Source: Cyclina sinensis | Lineage: Eukaryota > Mollusca > Bivalvia > Venerida > Veneridae | Assembly (NCBI GenBank): GCA_012932295.1 | Contig: JAAONU010000019.1 | Coordinates: 28,586,913-28,650,912 of the forward strand | Direction: 5' to 3' | Length of the DNA stretch: 64,000 bases | In this document: in pieces, positions 1-12,567 of the stretch | Layout of the letters: every line of letters begins with the position of its first letter | Position numbering within the stretch: position 1 is the stretch's first letter | The notes under the pieces: generated by a model | Seen by the model: only the letters and a program-made list of their open reading frames with translations | Told to the model about the DNA's origin: nothing | The model's database searches: none | Program-made: the position numbers and the translations under genes

Positions 1-451
1 AAATTCGAAACTACAACTGGTCGGAAATAATTGCTAGTTATGTCCCTTCGCTTTGATAACGCCATTTATCATGTACTGTGCGCTGTCTCCAGATACTTCA
101 GTTTCAATGGCTTGCTGGCCATTATAATGATTTTACTATACTACAAGAAATTCATACATCTATACAGTCATTATTTACATGAACACATCAGCCCTTCAAT
201 TAAAAGAAATCATTGCCAATGAGATATTCGCCAATGAAATGAAAATGTACACGCTTGTCATTTCCTAGGGATTTGTAGAAAGGGCGTCAGGGAGTTTTGA
301 CGAAATACTGTTGAGAATGGCATGCAGGTCAATCAATGTGCAGAATCATGGTAGAGATCATTGCATTTTTCTGGGCATATCCCAGTGGTTAGTGCACCCA
401 TCGGACACGTGTATATACCAAATGTTGAAAGTGCAGTACTACTACTTGACT

Positions 452-642
452 GCCCGATGAGCTCAGTTCACAGATCGCCTAACTTACAAGAAGGGACTCG
501 TAGGTTTGAGTCATGTATCGGGTCTTAACATATTTCTCCTCAAGTCAAAAACTTCAGATGTTTAGACTGTCAGACTACACAATTGGTAGAATTCCTGATT
601 TGCAAGCAAGAGGTCACAGGTTCGAGTTCTGCTTCAGGTCTG
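452..642 (+). repeat. Tandem pair of tRNA-Ala-like sequences (copy 1)
   Basis: The first member (452-523) has acceptor-like ends GCCCGAT and ATCGGGT, a degenerate A box (GAGCTCAGTTCA) and a B-box-like GGTTTGAGTCA. The second (about 569-642) has a clear B box (GGTTCGAGTTC) and an anticodon-loop-like TTTGCAA, which would read as alanine TGC. Both have mismatched stems, so I read them as tRNA-derived repeats or pseudogenes rather than working tRNAs. A related pair lies at 39622-39812. Confidence 0.6.
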
Positions 643-1484
643 AACGATTTTTCTCCTATCAAATGTGTAAGGTTCGTGATTTGACCAATACTTTTAAGGA
701 GCATGTAAACTTTTGTCCTGCAAGAAGAGGGGCACCTTGTTTTCATGTGTTATCCTCCTTTTAAAAAGGACTATTAGTGTGGCAGCGTTGTGATTTTATC
801 CCACTTATAAAAGTTCTATGAATATTCATACTTCTGTCATGAAAAACGAAAACTGGTTCTTATTTTACAGAATGGAGTTACGCACGAAGTTACGTCATCA
901 TTGTAAATCGCCGTAGTTATGGGAGGATCGGTTCTTTCCTCTTAAGAAGAAAGCGAGATTTTTTTTCGGACGAAACTATTTTGTCTTATTTGCGCACAAA
1001 TAGTTTTTTAAAAAAATAATTACTTACTACTTATACAATCTATTTGATGTCATGCCAACATCAAATTATTCTCAGAGTGCCTGTGATCGGTACAGAAAAT
1101 AGTAAATCAGTCAAATTAAATTGTACGATGCTTGTTCGGAAATTATTAAGTACATTTTGAACAGGCTATACGAGGCCGTTTACCCAGCCAAGAGTCTGTA
1201 GAACGAATTTATAATACCGCAGATTAGTTTAAAAACAGAACCTGGTCTACTTTATACATAGAATTTGAGCATTTTCTTTAATGTTTGTACTACCCTAATG
1301 TGCCTCCCTCACATCTTTCTTTCGTTTTCTTCCGTGACATTTTGGGCAGAAACCGAAATTGTTTTTGTTCACAAATAATTTGTTTTTGATTTTGACAGAT
1401 ATTTCAGTATCTTATCGTCAGTGTTTCTAAAAACAATTTTATACATATTGCTATCTTTCGTTAAAAATTCGACGTAATCAAATT
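643..1484. other. Non-coding stretch of the unit
   Basis: I see no gene. The first ~200 bases are related to 39813-39940, so they belong to the old paralogous backbone of the unit. The rest is AT-rich sequence with no feature I recognise. Equivalent stretches follow in copies 2 and 3. Confidence 0.5.
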
Positions 1485-2808
1485 GAAACGATCTCTTTGA
1501 CAAATTTCAAGGTTATTTGTACTGAAAATGTTACCTCTAGAGTGTTAACAAGGTTTTTCCATATTTGGGCTCTATCACCTAGTTTTTTAACCTAGATGTC
1601 CCATATTCGAACTTGAGCTAGAAATTTTCAAAACAGTCTCTCTGACAAATGATTGGACTGAAAAGGTAGCTTCTAGAGTGTTAACAAGGTTTTTCGATTT
1701 TAGGCTCTGTGACCTAGTTTTTGACTCCAGATAACCCATATCCAAACTTTAGCTACAAAACATCAAAACAACCTTTCTGACAAATTTCCAGGACATTTGG
1801 ACTGAAAATGTAATCTCTAGAGCATTAAGAAGGTTTTTCTACTTTCGAGCTCTTTGACCTACTTTTTGACCCCAGAAAACCTATATTCATCATTGAGCTA
1901 GAAATCATTGATAGAACCTTTCTGACAAATTTCCAGGTTATTTGGACTGAAAATGCTACCTTTAGAATGTTAAAAAGGTTTTTCCATATTTGGACTCTGT
2001 GACCTAGTTTGTGACCACAGATGTTACACAGATATTAACAGAGATGTTCACAGATATTCGAACTTGGTCTACAAATCCTCAAGGCAACCTTTCTGACAAA
2101 TTTCCAGATTATTTGGGCTGAAATTTAACCTCTAGAGTGTTAACAAGATGTTTCTATTTTTAAGCTCTATGACCTAGTTTTTAAACCCAGATGACCCATA
2201 TTCAAACTTGAGCTAGAAATCATAGAAGCAACTTTCCTGACAAATTTCCAGATTATTTGGTCTAAAAATGTTACCTGTAGAGTGTTAACAAGGTTTTTCA
2301 ATATTTGGGTTCTGTGACCTTGTTTTTGACCCCAGATATTCCATATTTGAACTTGACCTAGAAATCATCAAAGCAACCTTACAGACAAATTTCCAGATTA
2401 TTTGGACTTAAAATGTAACCTCTAGAGTGTTAACAAGGTTTTTCTATTTTTGGGCTCCGTGACCTAGTTTTTGAACCCAGATGACCCATATTTGAACTTG
2501 AGCTAGAAATCATAGGTAGAACCTTTCTGACAAATTTCCAGGATATAAGGACTGAAAAAGTAGACTTTAGAGTTTTAACAAGGTTTTTCTATATTTGGGC
2601 TCTGTGACCTAGTTTTCCAACCCTGACAACCCATGTTCGAACTCGTCCGAGATATTAATAAGACAAACATCCTGACCAAGTTTCATGACAATTGAGGCAA
2701 AAATGTGACCACCAGAGTGTTAACAAACTAATTGTGGACGGACGGACGGACGACGGACAAAAGGTGATCAGGAAAGCTCACTCTGTCACTACGTGACAGG
2801 TGAGCTAA
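1485..2808 (+). mobile_element. Helitron-like repeat with ~146-bp tandem core (copy 1)
   Basis: The core is about eight diverged repeats of ~146 bp. Each has the order 'tgacaaatttccagg', 'ttggactgaaaatgt', 'ctctagagtgttaacaagg', 'gtgacctagtttttgac'; the 'gacct' words sit near 1711, 1856, 2001, 2171, 2316, 2461 and 2607. A GACGGAC-rich stretch near 2738-2757 and a hairpin at 2776-2805 follow, then TAAAAA. A 3' hairpin followed by CTRR is a Helitron hallmark, and here the hairpin runs straight into CTAA. The family assignment is inference, since no Rep/helicase is present. This copy is 437 bp shorter than copies 2 and 3. Confidence 0.6.
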
Positions 2809-3294
2809 AAAAATAAGGTGTGCTCGTTCAGTCTGAACCTCAACCAAGTATAAGATTACTTTAGCTTAGGTAGATTGTAGTTTAAAATTTAGTCTAATAG
2901 TGTATACGGTAGGCCTTAATCACGTAAAAATTAAGTTTTTTTTCTTTTTTGTATTTCTCCTCATTGTCTTGGATACTAGACTGACTCATGCCTAAGATAC
3001 TATTAGTGTGAACTTATTGTCGTTTAAATTTTTGAATCGGGAAAAAAGATGGGTTCCATTTTGTTTTTCTGTAAACAAAACAATGAGAATGAGTATCCAA
3101 TCAGAAGTCGAGAAAGTGTCGAGGCTCTTTAGGGAAAAGCATTGCTCACGGTATATATAGGTTTTGCTCGCGGTATATACGGCATAGTATACGGATGGTC
3201 TTATACAATCAGATATCGTCAAATTTATCTGCGGTATTATAAACTATGTTATTCTGCCGTTATTACGATTAAGTTTTATTACGTTCACGTCGTA

Positions 3295-4295
3295 AGGTAA
3301 ACTTGTTCTGACCGTATATCAGAAGTCTGTGTTATCAAAGAAGCAGCATCAAAATGGATAACGACCTAAAGGCGGATTAGCGAGCTTAAATTTTGCGTGG
3401 AACTTTGAAAAACCCCTGTGGAAACAAAAAAGATGTTAGAAATGCCACAGAGCGGAATATGCGCTTCCCGGGCACTCGTTTATCGGTGGCACGGATGGTT
3501 TGTGGTTTGTGTTGGTGGCGGGAGACCGACGATCATCAACGATTCACTGACGTCCGAAGTCGTTACCGCCCTAGGAAGTGATGCTCGCCTGAGGGATATT
3601 GCAGACGAGTTTGACATCGGCGTCGCTACAGCACTAAAGATACTAACTGAAAAGTTAAACATGGAACGTTTATGTGCATGCTGGTTTCCCAGACTACTCA
3701 CGAAAAGCGACCAACAACGGAGAGTTGCAACATGACTTTTTTGAAGCGATGGAAAGCCGGTGGTGAAAGGTTCTTGAATAGAATTACTTGCGATGAAACC
3801 TGGTTCTACTATTACGATCCAAAAACTAAGCATCAATCAAGTTTTTGGACTGTTAGGGGAACATCTCCCCCAAAGAAGGCGAGGGTCTGAAAGTCAGCCG
3901 GAAAGAACATGTGTATCATGTTCATTGGCCGAAGCGGCATTCTCCTGACACACTTCGTTCCTGACGAGCAAACGGTGAATTCAGCCTATTACTCAAAGGT
4001 AAGTGAATATTTTATTTTGTTATGCGTTAATAAAGATATTTAAAAAATATAAATCATAATTATTTCCCGCCACATCTCGTAAAATTTATTTCATGAAATA
4101 ATAATTCCGTCGCACTATTGTTTCAGGCGAGGTTGTGTATATCCGACGGGTTCTGACGCTGATTTAGAAATTTTTGGTATTTTGCATGTATAAAGAAATA
4201 AAGTAAATGTAATCAGTGATTTAATATTTAATTTGTAAGTGCTCATGTTTTTATACTATAAACTTTGTCTCAATAATTTCTGAACACCCCTCGTA
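3295..4295 (+). mobile_element. Dead mariner element (copy 1)
   Basis: Translated pieces match a mariner transposase in order: an N-terminal start at 3355 (MDNDLKAD, then a stop), 'ALVYRWHGWFV', 'GRPTIINDSLTSEVVTAL', 'DIADEFDIGVATALKIL', 'LLTKSDQQRRVAT', then in another frame 'TCDETWFYYYDPKTKHQSS' with the first catalytic Asp, and 'NMCIMFIGRSGILLTHFVP'. The regions for the second and third catalytic Asp are missing: the reading stops after 'VNSAYYSKV' and the 3' tail follows. The 3' end (about 4268-4295) reads as a mariner terminal repeat, TACGAGGGGTGTTCAGAAAT on the reverse strand, at a TA. I cannot find the matching 5' terminal repeat. Several frameshifts and stops make it inactive. Confidence 0.85.
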
Positions 4296-5439
4296 CACAT
4301 GCACACTGCGTAAAGGCATACAATCCATGCCAAAACGACCAAAGCACTTATAACAGACAAAACTTCACAAAATAATTGGTACAAATCTGAGCATATAAGT
4401 TTAACAAATTACGCAATAACGCTTGAGATTCAAGAAACGTAACTTAAACTATACTATATAATGTCCACGTAATAAGACGTGTAATGTTACAACTACAAAT
4501 AAGCACAAAACGTAAAAATGCAAGAAATGAATGTCAGAAGGATCCATGTAATTTGTACACTAAAACTGTTCAATAGAAAATGCATGGGTTCGATTAAATA
4601 ACCTTAGTTACAATATGAACGAAAGCATTTCACTACAGTTAAATGCTATTTCATAATTTTTGAAAGCGGAGTCCTGCGAATCGCGTCCCATCTATCAATT
4701 TTCGATAATCATTTCATTTATTTTATTTTATTTTTAGTTTGGTAGCAGAAGTAGTAGTAGCAGTAGTAGCAGCCGCAGAGTCAATGATCGAGGCAATGTT
4801 GTTGTGGTATTGAGGAAAAGATTGCCCCTGAATATTTAGTATATATGTTTTTCTGTAATGGCCTTAAAATTGATAGAAATGATACAACAATTTTCCAGAA
4901 GACAGACACTAATTAATAGTTGGGAGATAAAGAACTTCGATATATCATTGCGCGACGAAAAATAATAATAATAGATACATCACGGAAGGGACGCAGGGGA
5001 TAGGCGAACCTTACTGATGCATCATAGTTATGCTACAGACTGAAACAAAATTTTATACAACAAAATAATCTCCACAATGCATACAAATATTTTTTGCGTT
5101 ATAAAACAACCCACTTTCTGTTAAAATGTTTGGATAAAGTTTCAGAGGATAAATTGTGATTTTGCATATTATTACCGGTAATTGTAAAGCCGTATTCACA
5201 TTTCTCTGTATATTCTTCCTGGTTTACAATATCTCCCGTCAGATCTTCGCCATTTCAGATTTTATTCCTAGCAGGTGTCTTGTTTCTAATTCAATAGTGT
5301 ATTCTTAAGTTGAAATACTCAAGTTTCAGCAAAAGCAGCAAAAGTTTCACACTATATTATGAAAAGTATAAAAAGGATTAAATTATTCATTTTGTATACA
5401 TGTAGTTTGATTCAGCAATGCAAGCTGTTTTATCGGGTA
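4296..5439. other. Non-coding stretch with an AGT/AGC-rich tract
   Basis: No gene is seen. There is a short AGT/AGC trinucleotide-rich tract near 4744-4778; the rest is AT-rich. The equivalent stretches in the other copies look the same. Confidence 0.5.
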
Positions 5440-5815
5440 GGTCTCGCCACGAGGTCACAGAAAGCATGCACACCTAGTTTTTCTGGGTTTTTTAGTGGGA
5501 GCAGAGACACATTATTGTCCTTATACACGATGGACGATAATGCGCGTCCACACAGGGCCGGGGGGGGGGGGGTCCAGCACTATCTGCAGAAGGAGAGTAT
5601 TGAGCGCCTTGACTGGCAAGCTCGATCACCTGACATAAATACAACTGAGCACCTGTGGAATGAGCTGTAGGTACGGATATCAGCTTGCCAGATGCAACCT
5701 AGAAGCATGCAGGAGCTTGAGGCCATGTTGGTGCAAGAATGTGAAAATTTGGAAAACAAGTTGCGTTTCCAAAAATCTTGGATATAGGGGGTCTTCCTCT
5801 TTTCTGACACATAAC
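5440..5815 (+). mobile_element. Tc1-like transposase C-terminal remnant (copy 1)
   Basis: The translation gives 'MDDNARPHRA', a run of glycines from a 13-G tract, 'YLQKESIERLDWQARSPDI', then 'TTEHLWNEL', a stop, and 'MQELEAMLVQE'. The D of DNARPH and the E of EHLW are the second and third catalytic residues of the Tc1-like DDE transposase. The N-terminal DNA-binding part and first catalytic Asp are not visible. The in-frame stop after EHLWNEL makes it a pseudogene. Confidence 0.85.
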
Positions 5816-5970
5816 TAATGCAAAATTAGTAAAAACATTAAATTTGTCCTTCAGTCAAAGTGATTAAACATGTAATTGACATTTAAAATCATTTGTACGA
5901 TGGTAATCAAATCATTGCCGAAAATATTCACACTAAGACATTTGATGCTTAGCAAAAGTTGAGTAGTATA

Positions 5971-7072
5971 CAGTATAACCTGCCCTAACGGTCACCTTAT
6001 ATCGGCGTTCACCTGGTGTCAACGGTCATTTCGTGACGCTCTCGTCGAAAATCCTTCTAAATAACACGTTCATTAAACGGTCACTTTACGTCTGCGGCCA
6101 GCGGACACACTAATTGCATCCAATTTGCCAAAAATCGACCCAATTTAGCGGTCACGTATCGTCTGCTCAAGGTGTGAATATATTTTGACAACCTCTAAGG
6201 CAAACACGTGACACCACACAGTGCGTGTTATTTCGGCGACTATTTGTTACGCATTATAATGTGTTTCAATTTTAACTATTTTAATTACAAAAATGACAAT
6301 AGACCCTCACAGTAAACGGTCGATTTAACCTTTGATCTGATCAGGTGGTGAGAAGTTTGTTTTATAATTTCAAAAGGTATTGATTTCAGCGGTCAACAGA
6401 AATTAAGATCAATATAAGCACCTAAGAAACATGCTTTTTAATTGAACTTTAATTTAAATGTGTCACTGTGTAAAAGAAAACGAAGCTAAGTAATACTATG
6501 CTTTATTCTATATCTCGGCTCGATAGAAGAGTACCTTCTTGTACGAATCATCCCGATTACGCGGAAGGGAAATAACTCTTAACCATGTAATGAATCAATT
6601 TTCGCGATTCGCCTTGAATTCAAATCAATATTAATTTCTGTCTTTTAAGAATGTTTTGTTACTTTCAAAGATAAAATGTAAACTTAGAACAAAGAAATTT
6701 TCAAATATGCCGTTATTGAGTCAGCACTTAAGAAACAAATGTTTTTACTTTCTTGGAGAAAAGCTGAGACCGCTCGTGTCGCGATTAGAAAGTCAGTGAT
6801 AATATTGATAACATCTAAAAGAATTTAAATGATTGCAAGATACTAAATGTATTGTATTTTGAACTTGAATTATCATATTAAAACGGTAATAAAGATAAAT
6901 TTGTATACAACAATACAATACAACAATTGATAAAGTGTTATAATTCTGTGTTAAATGTAACCACTAGTACTAAAGAAAGCCAACCAACATTATCCCCTAA
7001 ATAGGCGGTCACCTTGCTTAAGCAGCCAAAATTGCCATTTCCCTTGGCTGGCTGCTTAAGTTAGTTGGACTG
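5971..7072. mobile_element. pogo/Tigger-like non-autonomous DNA element (copy 1)
   Basis: The left end is CAGTATAACCTGCCCTAACG, preceded by TA at 5969-5970. The right end reads on the reverse strand as CAGTCCAACTAACTTAAGC, next to TA at 7073-7074. The ends are imperfect inverted repeats with a TA target duplication. 'cggtcac' words recur just inside both ends, as in many pogo/Tigger-type termini. No transposase is visible in the 1.1 kb between them. Family assignment is inference from the termini. Confidence 0.6.
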
Positions 7073-7074
7073 TA

Positions 7075-8161
7075 TTTGTACTTTTTCTAAATTGAAAACT
7101 TGGCTTTCCTCCTGACATTATTACTTTATGCTAGTTTTATCTCATTTTCATATTTTTTCTTTATGACATTGGAAATAGTGTGGCTCTAAACGCAAATATT
7201 TAAATTATGTTTTTGTTAGATGCCCTGTTTTTCTATACAATGGACCACAAGCAATGAATTTTCTCCGACCTAGACCTAGGCAGTTTTACTACACTAGCGG
7301 AGGATTAGAGTGTGGCATAGAGTGTTATATCATTATAGCACTTCGAAGTTGTGAAACTCGAGTTCAGCCATACATAAAATTCACACTTAACAAGTTTGAT
7401 ACTTGTTTCGAATAAATCAAGACTAAATTTCTTCCGAAAACAAGGATTTGTCTGTCTTACCTAATGACCTAAGATATCTGTTTGTACGTCTTTAAAAGGT
7501 TCTGCACAGTATCATTTGGTCGCTTTACTAACTAATTATTTTTTTCAGATTATCCAAGCAAACGTTTTTGAAATATTAACGTCAATACATCTACATGTAA
7601 ACAAGTTTGCATATCTTGACTGACATTTGGGTGAATTTTATTTTAATATTTGTGTTAAAATATGTTTTAATTGCATTTCACTGTATCCAATTTTCTTATA
7701 CTAGATAAAAAATAGCACTTACCTCTAAAAATGTTTAAATGTATGTATGTATGTATAAGATATATCGCTTTTATATAATATTCCGACCTTTGACAGATTG
7801 TAATGGGCCAGCAACTTCTTCCGTAATTAAGTCTTGTGAAACCTGCGCGCGTTTAATTTGTAGTAAATATGAAAAGGTAAAGGGCAGGTTACTGAACAGA
7901 GAAGATAAACAAGTATTAGTGACAAGGAAGTCTGAACAATGACTCTACCTTGGTTCATTTTTGAATTATCTCCATTACCTTTATGTTGAAATCATATCTT
8001 AAAAGCAATTGAAGGAATTGATATGATACTATTACATGGGTACAGTGACAAAGAACAGTCTTCATACATTTTAACTTTCGCTTCTGACAGTACTCTCTGT
8101 GCTTTGATTTTCAATAAAAGGCTCAGGCATGTATGAAGTGTATAGATTTTTTTTCTGTTTG
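7075..8161. other. Non-coding backbone of the unit, spanning the unit junction
   Basis: No gene is seen. 7500-7919 is related to 41240-41905, for example around 'cttacctctaaaaatgttta' and 'cgtaattaagtcttgtgaaa'. A short (TGTA)n tract lies at about 7739-7755. The inferred unit junction is at 7919/7920. Confidence 0.5.
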
Positions 8162-8276
8162 AGATCGAACATTTATTTCACTCGAGAGCATCAGATTTTT
8201 TACATTTTTACTCGTGGCTACGCCACTCGTGAAAACATTTAATCTGATGCTCACTCGTGAAATAAATGTTCGATCT
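8162..8276. repeat. 115-bp near-perfect hairpin (copy 1)
   Basis: The left arm begins AGATCGAACATTTATTTCAC and the right arm ends in the reverse complement, GTGAAATAAATGTTCGATCT. Matching arms continue inward ('gcatcagatt' with 'aatctgatgc', 'actcgtgg' with 'ccactcgt'). It looks like a MITE-type palindrome, and no target duplication is obvious. Confidence 0.8.
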
Positions 8277-9322
8277 GACATAGAAAAAATATCCTTTATC
8301 AAATACATCACTTACAATGTATTGTTGCATATGATGGGACGTAATCAGTCAAAGATAACTTTGCAATAAATAATCTAAAAATATTATTATTCAGATGTAT
8401 ATATGTAAAGGAGAAGTATTTCAATATACGCTTGAATGAAGGAAATGAAGCCGAGGACCTATAATGTTTGGCGATGATTATAAAATGTGTAACATTTTAT
8501 CAGGCTGCTTCCTGAGTGTTTTAGGACTGCCGATGTGGCTACATTTCTATGGGAACACTTAACCATTTCGAATGTATTTCCTGAAATTGATCAAATGTTG
8601 TTGTCTTTAAAAAACTGATTAAGGATGAAGCAGATAACATCAGAGCGACAGGTCGAAACCAACAGCAAAAAAAACCAGAATATACTCGGATGTTTAACAT
8701 GCAGTTATTTTTAACTAAACAGCAAATATATAATAAAACATTTGTTATATGAAACGATCTTACATAAAGGTATAGGCTATATATAGAAATGCAAACAGTC
8801 TTGTGAAAATTGAGGAACAGTACTGAAGTAGTTATGATACTGAGGAGTCTGGCATTCCTTCTTCGAATGTTACATGTGTATCTGTACATCTGAAATTACT
8901 CACCTTTTATTGACATGTTTTATACTCAAGCTTTATTTTGAAGTTGACGATAACACCTTTCTGAGAACAGAGTTATTGTATTCTCCAGCGTTGTTTTTCT
9001 CAGTGTTACGCGTCTGCTATAAATAATTGATATTTAAAGATGACTAAATAATAGGTAAAAGAAAAATTATAAGCTGCGTGCAGTGTTTGGCTATCGAAAA
9101 ACTTATATGCATTTCTTGACACTGTTAAAGCTAGGTGTATCATTAAGATCTTTTTATCGTATCAGTCAACTGTTACCGACATTATTTCTACGTTAAACAG
9201 TGCGAGAAGAAAGAATAACGATCACTGACAAGCTGAATGGAAAATTTGCACTATCATTATTACACCAGATTGCATACTTGCGCAATGTTTGACTGTTTTC
9301 GGCAAACTACGTCTGGTAAATA
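8277..9322. other. Non-coding backbone related to 38950-39540
   Basis: No gene is supported. Sequence from 'tgttgcatatgatgggacgt' (about 8323) to 'ctgtacatctgaaatta' (about 8882) aligns with 38953-39483 in the same order. The same stretch is repeated in copy 2 at 18036-19081. Confidence 0.6.
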
Positions 9323-9773
9323 AAATTCGAAACTACAACTGGTCGGAAATAATTGCTAGTTATGTCCCTTCGCTTTGATAACGCCATTTATCATGTACTG
9401 TGCGCTGTCTCCAGATACTTCAGTTTCAATGGCTTGCTGGCCATTATAATGATTTTACTATACTACAAGAAATTCATACATCTATACAGTCATTATTTAC
9501 ATGAACACATCAGCCCTTCAATTAAAAGAAATCATTGCCAATGAGATATTCGCCAATGAAATGAAAATGTACACGCTTGTCATTTCCTAGGGATTTGTAG
9601 AAAGGGCGTCAGGGAGTTTTGACGAAATACTGTTGAGAATGGCATGCAGGTCAATCAATGTGCAGAATCATGGTAGAGATCATTGCATTTTTCTGGGCAT
9701 ATCCCAGTGGTTAGTGCACCCATCGGACACGTGTATATACCAAATGTTGAAAGTGCAGTACTACTACTTGACT

Positions 9774-9964
9774 GCCCGATGAGCTCAGTTCACAGATCGC
9801 CTAACTTACAAGAAGGGACTCGTAGGTTTGAGTCATGTATCGGGTCTTAACATATTTCTCCTCAAGTCAAAAACTTCAGATGTTTAGACTGTCAGACTAC
9901 ACAATTGGTAGAATTCCTGATTTGCAAGCAAGAGGTCACAGGTTCGAGTTCTGCTTCAGGTCTG
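9774..9964 (+). repeat. Tandem pair of tRNA-Ala-like sequences (copy 2)
   Basis: Same sequence as the pair at 452-642, in the second array unit. Confidence 0.6.
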
Positions 9965-10806
9965 AACGATTTTTCTCCTATCAAATGTGTAAGGTTCGTG
10001 ATTTGACCAATACTTTTAAGGAGCATGTAAACTTTTGTCCTGCAAGAAGAGGGGCACCTTGTTTTCATGTGTTATCCTCCTTTTAAAAAGGACTATTAGT
10101 GTGGCAGCGTTGTGATTTTATCCCACTTATAAAAGTTCTATGAATATTCATACTTCTGTCATGAAAAACGAAAACTGGTTCTTATTTTACAGAATGGAGT
10201 TACGCACGAAGTTACGTCATCATTGTAAATCGCCGTAGTTATGGGAGGATCGGTTCTTTCCTCTTAAGAAGAAAGCGAGATTTTTTTTCGGACGAAACTA
10301 TTTTGTCTTATTTGCGCACAAATAGTTTTTTAAAAAAATAATTACTTACTACTTATACAATCTATTTGATGTCATGCCAACATCAAATTATTCTCAGAGT
10401 GCCTGTGATCGGTACAGAAAATAGTAAATCAGTCAAATTAAATTGTACGATGCTTGTTCGGAAATTATTAAGTACATTTTGAACAGGCTATACGAGGCCG
10501 TTTACCCAGCCAAGAGTCTGTAGAACGAATTTATAATACCGCAGATTAGTTTAAAAACAGAACCTGGTCTACTTTATACATAGAATTTGAGCATTTTCTT
10601 TAATGTTTGTACTACCCTAATGTGCCTCCCTCACATCTTTCTTTCGTTTTCTTCCGTGACATTTTGGGCAGAAACCGAAATTGTTTTTGTTCACAAATAA
10701 TTTGTTTTTGATTTTGACAGATATTTCAGTATCTTATCGTCAGTGTTTCTAAAAACAATTTTATACATATTGCTATCTTTCGTTAAAAATTCGACGTAAT
10801 CAAATT

Positions 10807-12567
10807 GAAACGATCTCTTTGACAAATTTCAAGGTTATTTGTACTGAAAATGTTACCTCTAGAGTGTTAACAAGGTTTTTCCATATTTGGGCTCTATCAC
10901 CTAGTTTTTTAACCTAGATGTCCCATATTCGAACTTGAGCTAGAAATTTTCAAAACAGTCTCTCTGACAAATGATTGGACTGAAAAGGTAGCTTCTAGAG
11001 TGTTAACAAGGTTTTTCGATTTTAGGCTCTGTGACCTAGTTTTTGACTCCAGATAACCCATATCCAAACTTTAGCTACAAAACATCAAAACAACCTTTCT
11101 GACAAATTTCCAGGACATTTGGACTGAAAATGTAGCCTCAAGAGTGTTAACAAAGTTTTTCGATATTTGGGCTCTGTGACCTAGATGTTTCGACTCCAGA
11201 TGACCAATATTCAAACTTGACCTAGAAACCATAGAATTAAGCTTTCTGACAAATTTCCAAGTTATTTGGAATTAAAATGTTACCTCTAGAGTGTTAACAA
11301 GGTTTTTCCATATTTGGGCTCTGTGACTTAGTTTTTGACCCAAGATGACCCATACTCCAACTTGACCTAGAAGTCATTAAGAAGACCTGTCTGACAAATT
11401 TCCAGGATATTCGAACTGAAAATGTAACCTCTGGAGTGTTAAAAGGTTTTTTACATATTTGGACCATGTGACCTAGTTTTTGAACCCAGATGACCCATAT
11501 CCAAATCTGAGCTAGAAATCATTGAAACAACCTTTCTGACAAATTTCCAGGACATTTGGACTGAAAATGTAATCTCTAGAGCATTAAGAAGGTTTTTCTA
11601 CTTTCGAGCTCTTTGACCTACTTTTTGACCCCAGAAAACCTATATTCATCATTGAGCTAGAAATCATTGATAGAACCTTTCTGACAAATTTCCAGGTTAT
11701 TTGGACTGAAAATGCTACCTTTAGAATGTTAAAAAGGTTTTTCCATATTTGGACTCTGTGACCTAGTTTGTGACCACAGATGTTACACAGATATTAACAG
11801 AGATGTTCACAGATATTCGAACTTGGTCTACAAATCCTCAAGGCAACCTTTCTGACAAATTTCCAGATTATTTGGGCTGAAATTTAACCTCTAGAGTGTT
11901 AACAAGATGTTTCTATTTTTAAGCTCTATGACCTAGTTTTTAAACCCAGATGACCCATATTCAAACTTGAGCTAGAAATCATAGAAGCAACTTTCCTGAC
12001 AAATTTCCAGATTATTTGGTCTAAAAATGTTACCTGTAGAGTGTTAACAAGGTTTTTCAATATTTGGGTTCTGTGACCTTGTTTTTGACCCCAGATATTC
12101 CATATTTGAACTTGACCTAGAAATCATCAAAGCAACCTTACAGACAAATTTCCAGATTATTTGGACTTAAAATGTAACCTCTAGAGTGTTAACAAGGTTT
12201 TTCTATTTTTGGGCTCCGTGACCTAGTTTTTGAACCCAGATGACCCATATTTGAACTTGAGCTAGAAATCATAGGTAGAACCTTTCTGACAAATTTCCAG
12301 GATATAAGGACTGAAAAAGTAGACTTTAGAGTTTTAACAAGGTTTTTCTATATTTGGGCTCTGTGACCTAGTTTTCCAACCCTGACAACCCATGTTCGAA
12401 CTCGTCCGAGATATTAATAAGACAAACATCCTGACCAAGTTTCATGACAATTGAGGCAAAAATGTGACCACCAGAGTGTTAACAAACTAATTGTGGACGG
12501 ACGGACGGACGACGGACAAAAGGTGATCAGGAAAGCTCACTCTGTCACTACGTGACAGGTGAGCTAA
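10807..12567 (+). mobile_element. Helitron-like repeat (copy 2, three extra subrepeats)
   Basis: Same element as at 1485-2808, with 437 bp more, equal to three ~146-bp subrepeats. The extra segment is flanked by an exact direct repeat of about 43 bp (about 11091-11133 and 11528-11570). That is the geometry expected for loss or gain by slippage or unequal exchange. The terminal hairpin is at 12535-12564. Confidence 0.6.

Larger units (their letters stand above)
1..7919. repeat. Tandem 9.76-kb unit, copy 1 (left part cut by window)
   Basis: This is the first of three direct tandem copies. Every segment recurs 9322 bases later up to about position 1811 and 9759 bases later after that, so this copy lacks 437 bp inside its Helitron-like subrepeats. 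I set the unit boundary at 7919/7920 because homology to the right flank of the array stops at the equivalent point in copy 3. The unit carries tRNA-like sequences, a Helitron-like repeat, mariner, Tc1-like and pogo-like remnants, and no recognisable host gene. The array may continue left of the window. Confidence 0.95.

Noticed and set aside
3393..3836. Overlapping open frames on both strands taken as separate genes
   Set aside because: They are fragments and shadows of one frameshifted mariner transposase, repeated in each array unit.
8539..8889. Minus-strand open frame of 116 codons in the array unit
   Set aside because: The paralogous DNA at 39.2-39.4 kb does not preserve the frame, so it is not under coding constraint.
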